NCBI RefSeq assembly: GCF_020921035.1
Contig: NC_063156.1
Span: 1,426,001-1,490,000 of the forward strand
Origin: Rhodamnia argentea
Lineage: Eukaryota; Streptophyta; Magnoliopsida; Myrtales; Myrtaceae
Direction: 5' to 3'
DNA: 64,000 nt
A model generated the notes under the pieces. The model searched no databases, was not told the origin of the DNA, and saw nothing but the letters and a program-made list of their open reading frames with translations. Numbering within the stretch: position 1 is the first letter of the stretch; each line of letters starts with the position of its first letter. The translations under genes and the position numbers were made by a program. Positions 35,700 through 47,520 of this stretch are shown here, one piece after another.

Positions 35700-37699
35700 T
35701 GTTGGGATACACGTAACATGCATAGGCAAATAAAACATATAAAATACGCAGCAGAAGTAAATAAAAACCTATACACGTATCTCCAGAGGCGTAGTTCGTG
35801 CGTTTCAATCGAAAAACACGTGCAACAAAAGGGGTTTAACGGATTACCTCTTGAAGCGTGCTTGAAACGAAATAGGTTTAGATGTTCTTCGATCCGAGCC
35901 CCACAAGTGTCGGGCCTCTAGTTCGGACACACCACCAATCGCAACGATGAACGGAAGAACGAGCGCGCGAGAATCACCACTTGAATTGTGCTAGCAATGT
36001 CGTGGATACATTACTCCGCAATCTCAAATTTTGGTCACGAAAGGGAGAGAGTTTTTTGAGAGGCTTTTCAATAGTTCATTTTACGAATACTTTTTCGCAG
36101 CTCTCAAAAATGCTCATACGCTTTCTCAAATGCACACCAAGTGAAAACCGTTTTCACTCGTTTCCCTTTTTCCCTTTTTGCAGACAAATCTCCTTTTTTT
36201 TTTTTTTAATTGAAAACATGCGCCGCACGATCAGCATCGGGAGAAGCACCCACGATCTGATCGTGGGCGCATTAGACAACGACGGCAACTGACGTTGCCG
36301 TTCGTTGTGCATGGGCACACGATGAGCAACATTTGCTCATCGTGTGCCACGCACATGGTCAGCATTTGCTGACCATGTGCATGCACATAATATATATATA
36401 TTTTTTAATAATAATAATAACCATTATTATTATAATAAAAAACAAAAAGGCTATACAATAATAAATGTGCATGTTAGACATATAATATATGTCCACGTTG
36501 AGCATACGTGTGCATTATATGCACGTGAGCCGATGACCAAAAATAAAATTAAAATTAAATCACATTTAATTTAATTTTAGCCCGACTAAAATCGGTACAT
36601 CGTAATTGCAAACATATTTGCAATGTGTCTTTTCGTTCAACGTCGTCATGTATTGGTTAAGGTGTGTGACATCCCTAGGTTCATCATCGAGCTGGCAGTA
36701 AGACATGCACTAACACATTAGTACTTCCAAGAGAATTGATTGTCCCGATCAACCTCTAGGTCCTACAAGTCACGAGTGACATCTAGCAATATGTCATGGC
36801 TACCCGGACAGTGTGAATTCTTTAAGAACATAATGAACCTGTCAGCTTTGCTTACGGTGTAATTCAATCCCTCTGTCTTACTATATCCCGATCGAACAAA
36901 GACCATGGAATATTTGTCAAGTCACCGATTCGATCATATGCACAAATCTAATCGACATGCATTTATACGAGACATGAACATTTCATTCTCGATTATAACC
37001 CCGGCCGAGGATTTCAATGCATTGTCATAATTAAATTGCATAGGATATCATACCTTGCATGTGACAAGGAGACAGATTCCATTTTGCGCACACGTGTGAC
37101 TTCGTATGTGCATGAACTGCGACCATCAAGAACAGAGACGGATCGACGAACCATCAATATGCGTCCTCGTGAACCATAGTCATGCAACACACAAGTCAAC
37201 ACTATGCCTCAGGTCTAAGGATTATTTACACAAGACCAAAGCATGAACAATTAGACATTGACCGCGCCAAAAGCTTCCATGTCGCTAATCGTTCAATGCG
37301 TGTCACGTTCAGTGAACTTGTCCGATACAAGCACCTGTGTTCTAATTCGGGCATCGCAATACCCAATGACTTGTGACTCGTCATTCCCTTAAGCATCCAA
37401 TGCTCAATGGTGAAGTTAAGAACACACCGGTCTCAACGGGATCATTGATATCCATTCAATAATCCATCAACAGGGAACAGTTTAAAGATTCAGTCTAACT
37501 GTGAACCTGTCACACATATTCTCAACGTCTCAAGAATAGGTCCAGCCACAACCGATCTTGTGGAATTTATTCATATAAGTAAATAATTGGACAAATGAAT
37601 AAATACGTCTTTGCCATTAATTAAATAATAAATTGAAAATACAACTGAAATCCCTAACATGTAACTATTACATAATCGCTTTAGGGCATATCTCTAACA
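35700..37699 (-). mobile_element. Solo LTR (2.0 kb), Ty1/copia Angela-like
   Basis: Begins TGTTGGGATACACG and ends GGCATATCTCTAACA, with the target duplication CACAT at 35695-35699 and 37700-37704. The paralog at about 17036-17050 has the single uninterrupted site. On the minus strand the end reads TGTTAGAGATATGCCCTAAA, recalling the start of Angela-type copia LTRs, which also are near 2 kb; this family assignment is from memory. There is no internal coding region or second LTR. Confidence 0.8.
36249..36380. repeat. Four consecutive hairpin-forming palindromes in the solo LTR
   Basis: Stems: 36249-36257 with 36259-36267 (9 bp, perfect); about 36276-36289 with 36294-36309 (imperfect); 36314-36329 with 36333-36348 (16 bp, perfect, loop CAT); 36351-36364 with 36367-36380 (14 bp, perfect, 2-base loop). 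The last two contain GAGCAA/TTGCTC and GTCAGCA/TGCTGAC cores. Confidence 0.9.
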
Positions 37700-39479
37700 C
37701 ACATTACCTCTTTCTTCCAAACTATTCCTCTTGCATCATCTCTTCCTTCAAATCATGATTTTTATAATTAAAGAAGCAACTAAACATCATCGGCCAAATC
37801 CTCACGTGATACATATTTATAATGTCACAGACAAGGGGGGCTAAAAAACAAGAACGAACTAAAATAGAGATTTTCAGTCCAAACACGTTGCTTTAGTAAG
37901 AACCCCTGCCACGACAGCCCAACAAAACAGGAGTTCTCCGGCCAAGTCAGAGAGTCGCGTTGGACGCGTCCCACCGGCTTTCAAGCGTCGCTGTCGCCTT
38001 TTGAAATTGGATCCTAGCTCATACTTTCCTTTATCTACTACTTCAAATTGTTATTGCCCTTATTTTCGGCTTTCGTTTTCATCCGATAGAGAAAGGAAAG
38101 GAAAAGGGCTTCTAGACTTTAGTACCAGAAAAATGGATCCAATCCTTTGTCAAATTATCCAATTGATGTAGATGGGTCATTCATACCATGCCGATCATTT
38201 CATACCTGTCCTCATCGAAATAACTTCATCTCGACCTTAATGAATGGAAAAAACCATATGAAAATATATGTACCATATTGATTGTCTATTTTAGTCTAAC
38301 AATTTATTTCGTGTTTATATGAGTCGAGTCATGCTCGAAATTGCATATCCTAATTAGCGGTTTGGTTATTGGCTGTTATGACGCCATTTGAGAAGGAACA
38401 AGAAAAATACAAAGATTAGCACCCTTAAACCACTAATTAAAATTCGATAACAGGATTATAATCTTTATCGATAAAAATTCATACACGCTGCACATTTTTT
38501 TCGCTTGCCTATCCAATGTTTTTATTGGGTGTCGACACAACAGATATCATCTCAAGAAAAAAAAAATTATCGCCCCGAAACCACTAATTAAAACGCCAAT
38601 CATTAACTAAATGAGGTAGGTCGCCCGATTTGGTTTAAGTGCACCAGCCATTGCATATCGAGGTTTGACGCCGCACATAGCACAGAGCAAACGCATGCAA
38701 CACACCAAAGAGTCGTCATCAAATTGGTTCTCTTTCTTTCGGTTGCTGCAAAATGCTTTCCTCGCAGAACACAACGCAGCGCCGCCACAAAAAGTTTATA
38801 ACCGTAGCGTTATTACAAAAGATACGATGATGACAACGATGACGACCAAAGAGGAAGATGGGAAGTGTGGTGAGTTGGTCCGTTACAAGTGTTGTCTATA
38901 TGTACTCATTGAAGTTGAAAATCCCAGTATTTGTATGATCTCCTTCTCCCGAGCGCCGACCAATGCTTTAGCTCTCTTTCTATGTGATTCACTTCCATTT
39001 GAACCAAACTTTGTCTTTGATTTTAGCAATAGTTATGTTAAGATGCACGCATGGGCATGTTCGTAATGATCCAGCCCTATCAATTTGAGACGGGCCTCGA
39101 AAATACTTAACCAGTGAACATGTTAGCATGACCTTAAAATACATGCTCCTCATCTTATACGGAACTCTTAGGGTACTACCATAAGTTCCAAAATTCTCAA
39201 TTGATACATGTCTATTTGGTAGGGTTGTGGCTCTGTTGTGCGTAACTGCCATTGATTGTTACTATGTTACGTGTTTTTTTTTAAGGGGTCGGCCAAGTGG
39301 TTGAGAATTTAGATTGTAACCATCAATGATCGTTGAACCTTTTAAAAGCATAGTTCCATTCCCCCATTCAAATCAAGGATACATTGGTTGAAGCTTTAAC
39401 CAACATTGAATGGATTAACCAATGGCATTAAGAACAAATCATGTTTATGTTTATGCAATACGTGCTCTATCTCAACTTC

Positions 39480-39800
39480 ACGGGAATAATTGTCCGAAAA
39501 AATCCTAAATCTATTATACGACAGCCAATCCGATCCTAAACTTTTCACTTATGTCAATTTGGTCCTAAACATTTTTGTGTGTTAGTTCAGTCCTAAACCT
39601 ATTGTTTGGATATTCGGCCAAAAGGATTACATTGAAAAATCATCAAAATATTTAGAACTAAATTGGTAAATCATCAAAAGGTTTAGGACGGAATTGCAAC
39701 AATTGAAAGGTTTAGGATTTAAATTGGCAAATCATCAAATGGTTTAGAACTAAACTGATACAATTGAAAATTTTAGGACATAGGTATAAGACTTTTTGTA
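39480..39800. mobile_element. MITE-like element, paralog of 19440-19790
   Basis: Same subrepeat phrases; the right end is shortened by about 30 bp relative to the other copy. Confidence 0.5.
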
Positions 39801-40102
39801 TAATTTCCCACAACTTCACGCGTCGATAGGAAATTATTAAACCACGAAAGCCTTAACAGCGGCACGTAACCGAAAGACCCATTTGAGAGCGACAATGGTT
39901 GACATCCATTAGCCGAAAAGAAGCAAAACTTACTAGAAAATGAGGGATGATGAGGTATACCTGACACTCTTGCGCTTAGACACATTGACCAATTCTGAGT
40001 AAGTTCCTACTGCGGAACAAGTCTTAGATTAGATCGTGGGGCAATTCTCTTCTTCCCCATATTTGGATCGATGACTTGGGGTTTTCACGTGTGTAGTCAC
40101 AT

Positions 40103-40444
40103 TTGGAACGTGAAAATGACTTCAACGTAGGAGCCTACTGTCTCCACCCCAAGCAAGAACAGGGCTGGTCGGTATCATATTTCCATATCAGCTCGATATT
40201 TTCTTGGTCAACAACCCTAAAAGTTTTTACGGCCTACCGTGGTGTGGCTACTCGAGTGATTATGATTTCCGACCCTCAGAATTGCGTGTTCGAATCCACT
40301 TTCGATAGCAGCTGCACGAGCAAAACCATACTCAGAAGGAAGAGAGTCATAAAAGATGCATGCAAAATATATTGTAATGACCACCAAGGATTTACCCCAT
40401 CTCGAAGGATTATCTTTTCCAAATCAAATACTCTCAAACTTTAG
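40103..40444 (+). other. Open frame of about 113 codons, paralog of 20083-20424; coding status unclear
   Basis: Same length and frame as its paralog, again without an ATG start. See the paralog for motifs. No recognised domain. Confidence 0.2.
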
Positions 40445-41088
40445 TAATCATACCGAGGCCCTTTTATTGACCGTGGAGGGCTTACCCTATCTCCAAGGAC
40501 TATCTTTTTAAAGTCGAATATCTTGAAGCTAGTATGAAAAAATTTTGTCGATGCTAAATACCGCTATTCTAGTAATGTCTTAACGTTCGTCAAAAAAAAA
40601 AAAAAGTAATGTCCTAACGTTCTTATTTTAGCAAAAAAATAAATAAGAATCTCCACAACAACAAAAATATGGTTTTATGGTGATAGGGGAATATAGTGGT
40701 GGAGGACTAAACTTGTTTATGCTAGATTCGACTTCTCACATCTACTCTAGCATTGGAAATATTGACACCAATGCAATCATCATATATGTATTGGAAACGA
40801 TGACACGTGTCTTTGCACCGTAATTTTCTTTGCTAATTAAGTAAGCAATCCGAGTATATTTGACCTATGGACATTGTTAGAAAACTACTCTAATACGAGC
40901 CTAAAATGATATTAAGACCCATGTATTATATCCCAATTTTTTTTCTTTTTTGTCCAAATAAATACATGCAAGGGAGGGACGAGAAACATTGGACGTCGGC
41001 CAAAGGAGAAGTGTCACGTCGAGCTTTCTAAATCCCGGAAGTTTCGCCAGAGGAAGAACTTGGATAACACGGGTATATAACTAGAGAG

Positions 41089-41259
41089 ATGTCCCACAAG
41101 AATAATGTGATTTTGAACGATTGTCTTCTCCGGTTCATCGATGAGGTCCAAGAATCTAAGACGGTCGCTATGATTACTCAGTGGAACAGAGGGAAGCTCC
41201 AGATCTTCATAGGACTTGGTCTCATCTACATAGGACTTGGTCTATTTGGATTCTCATAG
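41089..41259 (+). CDS. Hypothetical small protein, 56 aa (beta copy 2)
   Basis: Same start as the 21040 frame. A short tandem duplication (ATAGGACTTGGTCT repeated at about 41208 and 41230) adds seven residues without breaking the frame, and the end differs (GFS, stop TAG). Function unknown; may be a gene relic. Confidence 0.22.
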   Translation: MSHKNNVILNDCLLRFIDEVQESKTVAMITQWNRGKLQIFIGLGLIYIGLGLFGFS

Positions 41260-44030
41260 TGCCTTTTCAGCTATGAATAGGTCTGGGTGCGCATTCCACT
41301 GCCATGCACTTCTTCTTCTTTTTTCATTTTTTTTTTTTTTTTGGCTTTCTGTCGAATCTACTATGATTGACAGGAGTCATGTCCTTTCACTTTGCAATTG
41401 CAAAGTGTGGAAAGAAACAGACGAGGGATCTTCTGAAAACGTGGCTTCACAAGCAGCGCAACTAGCATATGAAACTATGGCCACTAAGTATCTGATGAAA
41501 AAGGGTTTAGATAAACAATCAATGAAGAAATATATTATATGGATGTCAATTTTGTCCTAATTATCAATTTAGTTGCAACAAAATGTGCGAAATTTTAATA
41601 TAATTCTTTCAGCCAAATTTTAGCGATTTGTTGACATGTCGACCTGACCTAAAAATACTTTTTCCAATATCTACATAGAACTCCTAGCGATAAATGGAGA
41701 GCCACATTATAATTCAAAAGAAAATTAATTAGAATGACTACATTTGAATTCCGCACAAAGGTTTAGAAATGAAATTAGTAATATTGAAAAGTGTATGACC
41801 AAATTGACATATATACAATAGGTTTATGACTGATCGAGTAGTTTTACGAACAATAAATATGTAGTGGTGCAATATACTATCGGGGGATTATCTATATGTG
41901 TGAACTTATGTGTATATGAACCGATAACCTCCTCTTTCATTTCCTCCTATTTTCTTTAACTTTGTATTTTCAACGGAATTGGCAATCAAAATGGCACATA
42001 CACTTGTGTATGCAACAATAAATTGACATTTAAAAACTTTTTTCTATTATTAATTGTGGAAAGAAATTATTGAAACAGTATAACAAAATTGTATACCTAT
42101 ATGGAGTAAAAGAAAAAAATATATGAAAATTTGATCATCTATTGGTAAGGTTGTTTATAAGATAACACAAGGGTGGCGCTATTTCCACTCTTATTTTGGC
42201 TAAGACGCCTCTTTTTCTTGTTACCTTACCAAAATACCCTCATCCCTCTCTTTATCTCTCTTCAATTTTTTTGTTTCTTCTTTTATTAGGCTAATCCACA
42301 AAATTACTTTTATTTCTGTTATCTCTCTCGTTAATTTTATAATACAAATACTCCATTGCACCCATCAATACATCAATTTACCATATCTTATTATCATTTT
42401 TCCTGGAGAATGTTGTTAATTTTAATTTATGGTCTAATATTTGATTTCACAAAAAAAAAATTATTTATGATAGCTTATGAAGGCGCAATTAATTGCCTTT
42501 TTTTATAGTGTGAGTGAAACTATATTCAAAGATCAAAAATAAAATTCAATTTAATTATTTAGCCGAACTTGATAAAAAATTGAAAAGAAAAATTGATCAA
42601 AATGGGAAAAGGTTAATTTGTTAAAAGAGTGATCAAAAGTCAAACATATTAATTACACATTAATATCAAATTTTAATTCAATCTCATAGCAAGTGGATCG
42701 AAACATTAAAATGTGCTTAAAAATTTCCCCTAAAAAAATCTAATGTGAGTTTGAAAGTGCAAAATGTGTAAATAAATTTTCAACCCCATCTTAAAATTCA
42801 TATTAAAATGTGAGAAGTTCAAAAGAAAGCACAAATCAGCAATGTTTAACTTTAGAAACCTACTTTGACCGAAAAAAAAAATTTAGAAACCTACAAATTT
42901 ATTCCAAAAAATCAACCACATGGTCAAAATCTACTAGAAAATTAGATTAAATTTTAATTTTCAACTTTGAAATAAAGTTTTCTTCAAACTATTTTAAAAA
43001 AAGGTAGTTAATCGTGCATTTATAAGCCGTTAATACTAGAAATTTATAACATTTTATATAACTTTTGTAACTAAAAAATGAGACCATAAATTAAAAATAA
43101 TGACTTTCTAGGCAATGTCATAATATGATGCATGATAAGATTATATTTTATTAGGTGTCATTTGACTTTTGTATTACGAAATTGGTAATTTAATAGGGAA
43201 AATAGAAATGAAGGCAATTATGTTGGTTAGTTTGATAAATAATAATAATAAATTAAAGAAAGAGAATGGTATTTCGGTTTGATGGAAAAAAGAAGTGGCT
43301 TAACCAATGGATGTGGAAATAGCGTGGCGCTAAAACAAATTCAGAATGTAGAATCGCCTAGTTCCCAACCATGATTAAAGTTGACTTTAACAAGCTTTCT
43401 TATTACTTTGTTAGGGACAAAAAGAAAGACAACAATTTGGCTTTCTTGTTGCTTTGCTAGGGACATTGATTAGACAAAAGTTTTGACGTAAGATTTAATG
43501 TTGCTGCAAAATCAACATTTAAACAACCGAGTTCTCTTTTATTGCAGTGGTAATAATTTTGTCTGCCCTTTGAGCAGGCAGATTAGACTTTGAATGCTGT
43601 ATGTACATGAAAAAGCTAAGGCAGATTAAAGTAAATTATTTGACGGAAAACGGAAATTAAAGCTAGAGAAATCTCTCTAAGCCCGAAGAATTTGACGACC
43701 TTGTGGTGCCGTACGCCAGTGCATCTGTTCACACTACTGTTTTAATATTATATTGTAATAGGGTTTGACTTTTATTCGTAAGCCTCGGAGATGAAAATTC
43801 TAACTCTCTGACTTATTTTGTCCTTTCGCGAGCGATGCTGGACGAGTGGGACGCGGATTCAGATGCATGACTTATGCTTAGATCATTGCACGAGGGCCTA
43901 TTTTATCTCTAGCTTTTCATAAATAAATGAGGTCACGCAGGTGTTGATTATTTATAACTTGAGAACACTTCGTATATTAGAAACCATGAATTTCTTTTTC
44001 AAGAGATAAGTGTATTAGAATTTATAAAAT

Positions 44031-44749
44031 TTATCGCAAAAATGTAACTGAGTCTTAAAACTTTCAAATAACACAATCAAGTCTAAAATTTATCAAATTG
44101 ATGCAATCAAGTCATTCGATTAATTTCATTTAAATTGATTAACGAAAAATACTAAATAACTTTTTTATTCTCTCCCTCCTTAGTGGCGTTGACATAGCTA
44201 AATTATGAAGTACAAGACCAAAACAACGTTGTTTGGTCCAAGTTGAATTTTTTTCATTCCATTATTATTAAATTATATTTAAATAATATACCAAAAAAAA
44301 TTAAAAAAATTAAAAAAAGTAAGAGAAGAGGAACACAGGCCCTTGAGGTCGCTGCCCCACCATTGCCGACGATGATGCGGCGAGGGACAAGTGGCGATGC
44401 ATGGGTTTGGCCTATGGTCGGTAGCAGGTGAGGAACGATGGTGGGGTAGCGGCGTCATGCTCACGCAATTTGCGCTCATTCCTATTTTTTATTAAGATAT
44501 TTATTTATATTTTCTTTTTAAAATAAAATTTAGATTAAAAAATCAAATTTGGACTAAAACGAGGTCATTTGGTCTTGTTCTTTATGTTTTAGGGTAGGTC
44601 GGTGCCATGTAAGAGAGAGGGAATAATATACATAAAAAAAAGAATTAATTGTGCTTTTTCTATCATTGAATGACTTAATTGCATCAATTTGATAAGTTTT
44701 AGAGCTTTGTAGTTTTTGAAAGTTCATGACTCAATTGCACTTATATGAT
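44031..44749. mobile_element. Foldback element, paralog of 24051-24765
   Basis: Long inverted repeat with the same arms and GC-richer core. Confidence 0.6.
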
Positions 44750-46129
44750 ATTATTATTTCATTTTAATCGTCGAAGAAGTATCTTTGGAGAACTCATTAA
44801 TTCAAACACATGTTTAGAAAATTTAGTTGCATGGCCTTGATTGCACTGGATAGAATAATTTATAGGGTACTAATCTGACTTTAATTGAAAAATCGTAAGA
44901 AGAAATAGTACATGGGTTATTGTAATATTCAAACAAGCTTCTTCATGTCTTCTTGTCTTAAAGACAATTCTTTCACGAGAGATGAGGACAAGAAAATAAT
45001 TATATAGAAAAAGCGCATGCGAGGAAAACAAACAAGGACAGATTTTTTTTTTTTTTTTGGGGGGTTTCTATCCTTCAAAAATAATTCTTTTTATTATTTG
45101 AATATTTCTTCTTCTCAAGTACTTTCATTTTGGGTTATTTGCTAACCGCTGACGGTCTTTCTTTTTCTCCCACCGTCTTGCGTGCATTCAGACTTCATTC
45201 TGAAAGTCAATTCTATGTCAATAATAAATGAGGCACGGCATGCCGCCTGAACGACCAAAAAAGAAGAAGAGAACAATTGCAAACATTTAACTTTTTTTTT
45301 AATCAATTACTTAGCAGCAGCAGGCATATAAAGCCGATCAAATGTCATGAGCACAAAAAGTCAACTCGGGCACATACACGCTTGGAGTCTAATGTTTGAC
45401 TTGAAGATGTGCAAAGTCTCTTAATTTTAATATGTGCACACGGCCATTCAAATCTCTGTCCTATCACTTTGAGTAACTTAGTACAAGTCAGTTATCGTAA
45501 TCCTTACGAGAGGATGATTCAAACCATGTGCATCGTTTCACGAAAACGAGGTGCGAAAAAATACCTAAGATTCATTTGTCTCTACATGTCGCATGTTGTA
45601 AGGTTAAGAGAAATTCCTATTTTCCAATCTTAAAAAGTGCTGGGAAGTTTACTGGAAAGTAAGGGTAATGAGATGAGATCATTGCTCACGGTAATTGCAA
45701 AACTTTTCCACGAGCATGCAATTTTATATATTTGACTCACGTAAGAACAAGAGCTAATACAAACACTTCGCCCTCAATACTCTCTCCAAGTTTCCACGTT
45801 CCGCGTTGAAAGCATGTCACGTGTCAGTCAAAGGGGATGACGTGGAAAGAGATCATCGGTTGAGCCGGCCATAGAATTTGCGGCGTCTTCCATACCTGGT
45901 GCGGGTGCATCTTCTCCTCAAACCGCCGTCCTTTTTGCCCCTGTTGGCATGTATGGAAAGAAAGGTAAAAACAAATTGGGGGTTGACAATTCTGAATTTG
46001 GATCGCCTAACATTGGAATTTCCATGACATGTATGACATTACTCAAATCAGGCGATTCAAATATGGATCCGACAATTCCATCAAAGAACATAATTTCAAA
46101 AGTTATTTTGTTGGATTAAAAATAAAGGG

Positions 46130-46130
<1 letters not shown>

Positions 46131-46172
<42 letters not shown>
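46131..46172. repeat. (AAT)n microsatellite
   Basis: About 14 units; the paralog near 26293 has only four to five units. Confidence 0.92.
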
Positions 46173-46369
46173 GCGGTCCACGTTATAAGATTAATCTATA
46201 AAATCAATTCTTTAGTTGATATGATAAATTACAAATGAGAATCTGAATAAATGAAAAGTATGTAATGCCCAACAAAAGTAACTTTATTACTTCAAAAATC
46301 AATCTCGGTATAGGTAAAATTATTTTTAAAATGCTTGTATATTTTCTTTTCATATTACATCCTTTATTA

Positions 46370-46765
46370 AATGGATTAACATCATAATTATGTTCTTTTT
46401 TGTCATACGCGACTATTTTCTAAAATTAACCAAAGGGAAAGGTTTTGACAACCGCCAAAGCGAGAAAAGCCAATAAAGATGGGCGCCACGCCGGAAATAA
46501 GAAAACAAAAACCACTTTTTTCTCCCAAGGTCCCCGTTAAGACCGGGACAAAAGAGATTCAAAGCCGAGTTCTACAGTCAAATTCCGACATTCTGAAGCG
46601 ACCGTCCGTGGTAGCCTATAAATACCGAGTTCCGTTCTCTCCCTTCTCAGCAAACATCAACTCATAATCTTGACCTCTTGTGCAGTCTTCTTCTTCACCT
46701 GCTCTACGACCTCTCTTGTGTAGTCTTCTTCTTCACCTACTCTACATTCTTTCATTGGTCGAGAG

Positions 46766-46825
<60 letters not shown>

Positions 46826-46844
46826 ATTTTGAAGAGAGATAGAG
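46370..46844 (+). promoter_or_regulatory. Promoter and 5' UTR of P450 gene D
   Basis: TATA box TATAAATA at 46617-46624, the conserved TTTTGACAAC at 46443-46452, and a leader ending in a (GA)n run of about 27 units (46769-46823) just 21 bp before the ATG. The leaders of A and B have only short GA stretches. Confidence 0.6.
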
Positions 46845-47489
46845 ATGGAATATTCTCTTCAAGTATCCAATCTCGCTCTATCAACTTTGATAGTTTTTTT
46901 GCTCTCTGTTTTGTGGAGAGTGGCGTTCAGGTGTTGGATTTCACCTGCGAGAGCTTATCAGAAGCTCAAGAGAAATGGGTTCAGAGGGCCCTCTCCGACT
47001 TTCCCTCTCGGCAATCTCATGGATATGAAAAAGGCCATACAAGATGAATCTTGTTCTGTGGATTCTAATGGTGACTCTTCGAACATCATCGCTCATGACA
47101 TACACTCCACGGTCCTCCCCTACTTTTCTCGCTGGCAAAAATCGCACGGTAAGCCCATAAACGAAAATATTTCTGTTAAGAAAAGTTCATTTCGGGAAGT
47201 TGGGTTCCCAATTACTTCTTGTTGGTTTTCATTAATAATCTCTGTGTTTTGATTTCAGGGAAAGTGTTCATGTATTGGCTAGGTACAGAGCCGTTCTTGT
47301 ATATTGCAGAGCCAGAGTTTCTGAAGCAAATGTCGAGTGGTGTAATGGGGAAGAGCTGGGGAAAGCCCAGGGTGTTCAAGAACGACAGAGAACCCATGTT
47401 CGGGAATGGACTGGTCATGACCGAGGGTGACGAATGGGTCCGTCATAGGCATCTCATCACCCCAGCTTTCTCTCCTGCAAACCTCAAGG

Positions 47490-47520
<31 letters not shown>

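Noticed and set aside
35981..36292. 103-codon frame
   Set aside because: Within the copia-like solo LTR and overlapping the hairpin cluster; no known protein motif.
36249..36380. Possible tRNA or structured non-coding RNA gene
   Set aside because: The stems do not form a cloverleaf, and no box A/box B pair is present. It is described as an LTR hairpin cluster instead.
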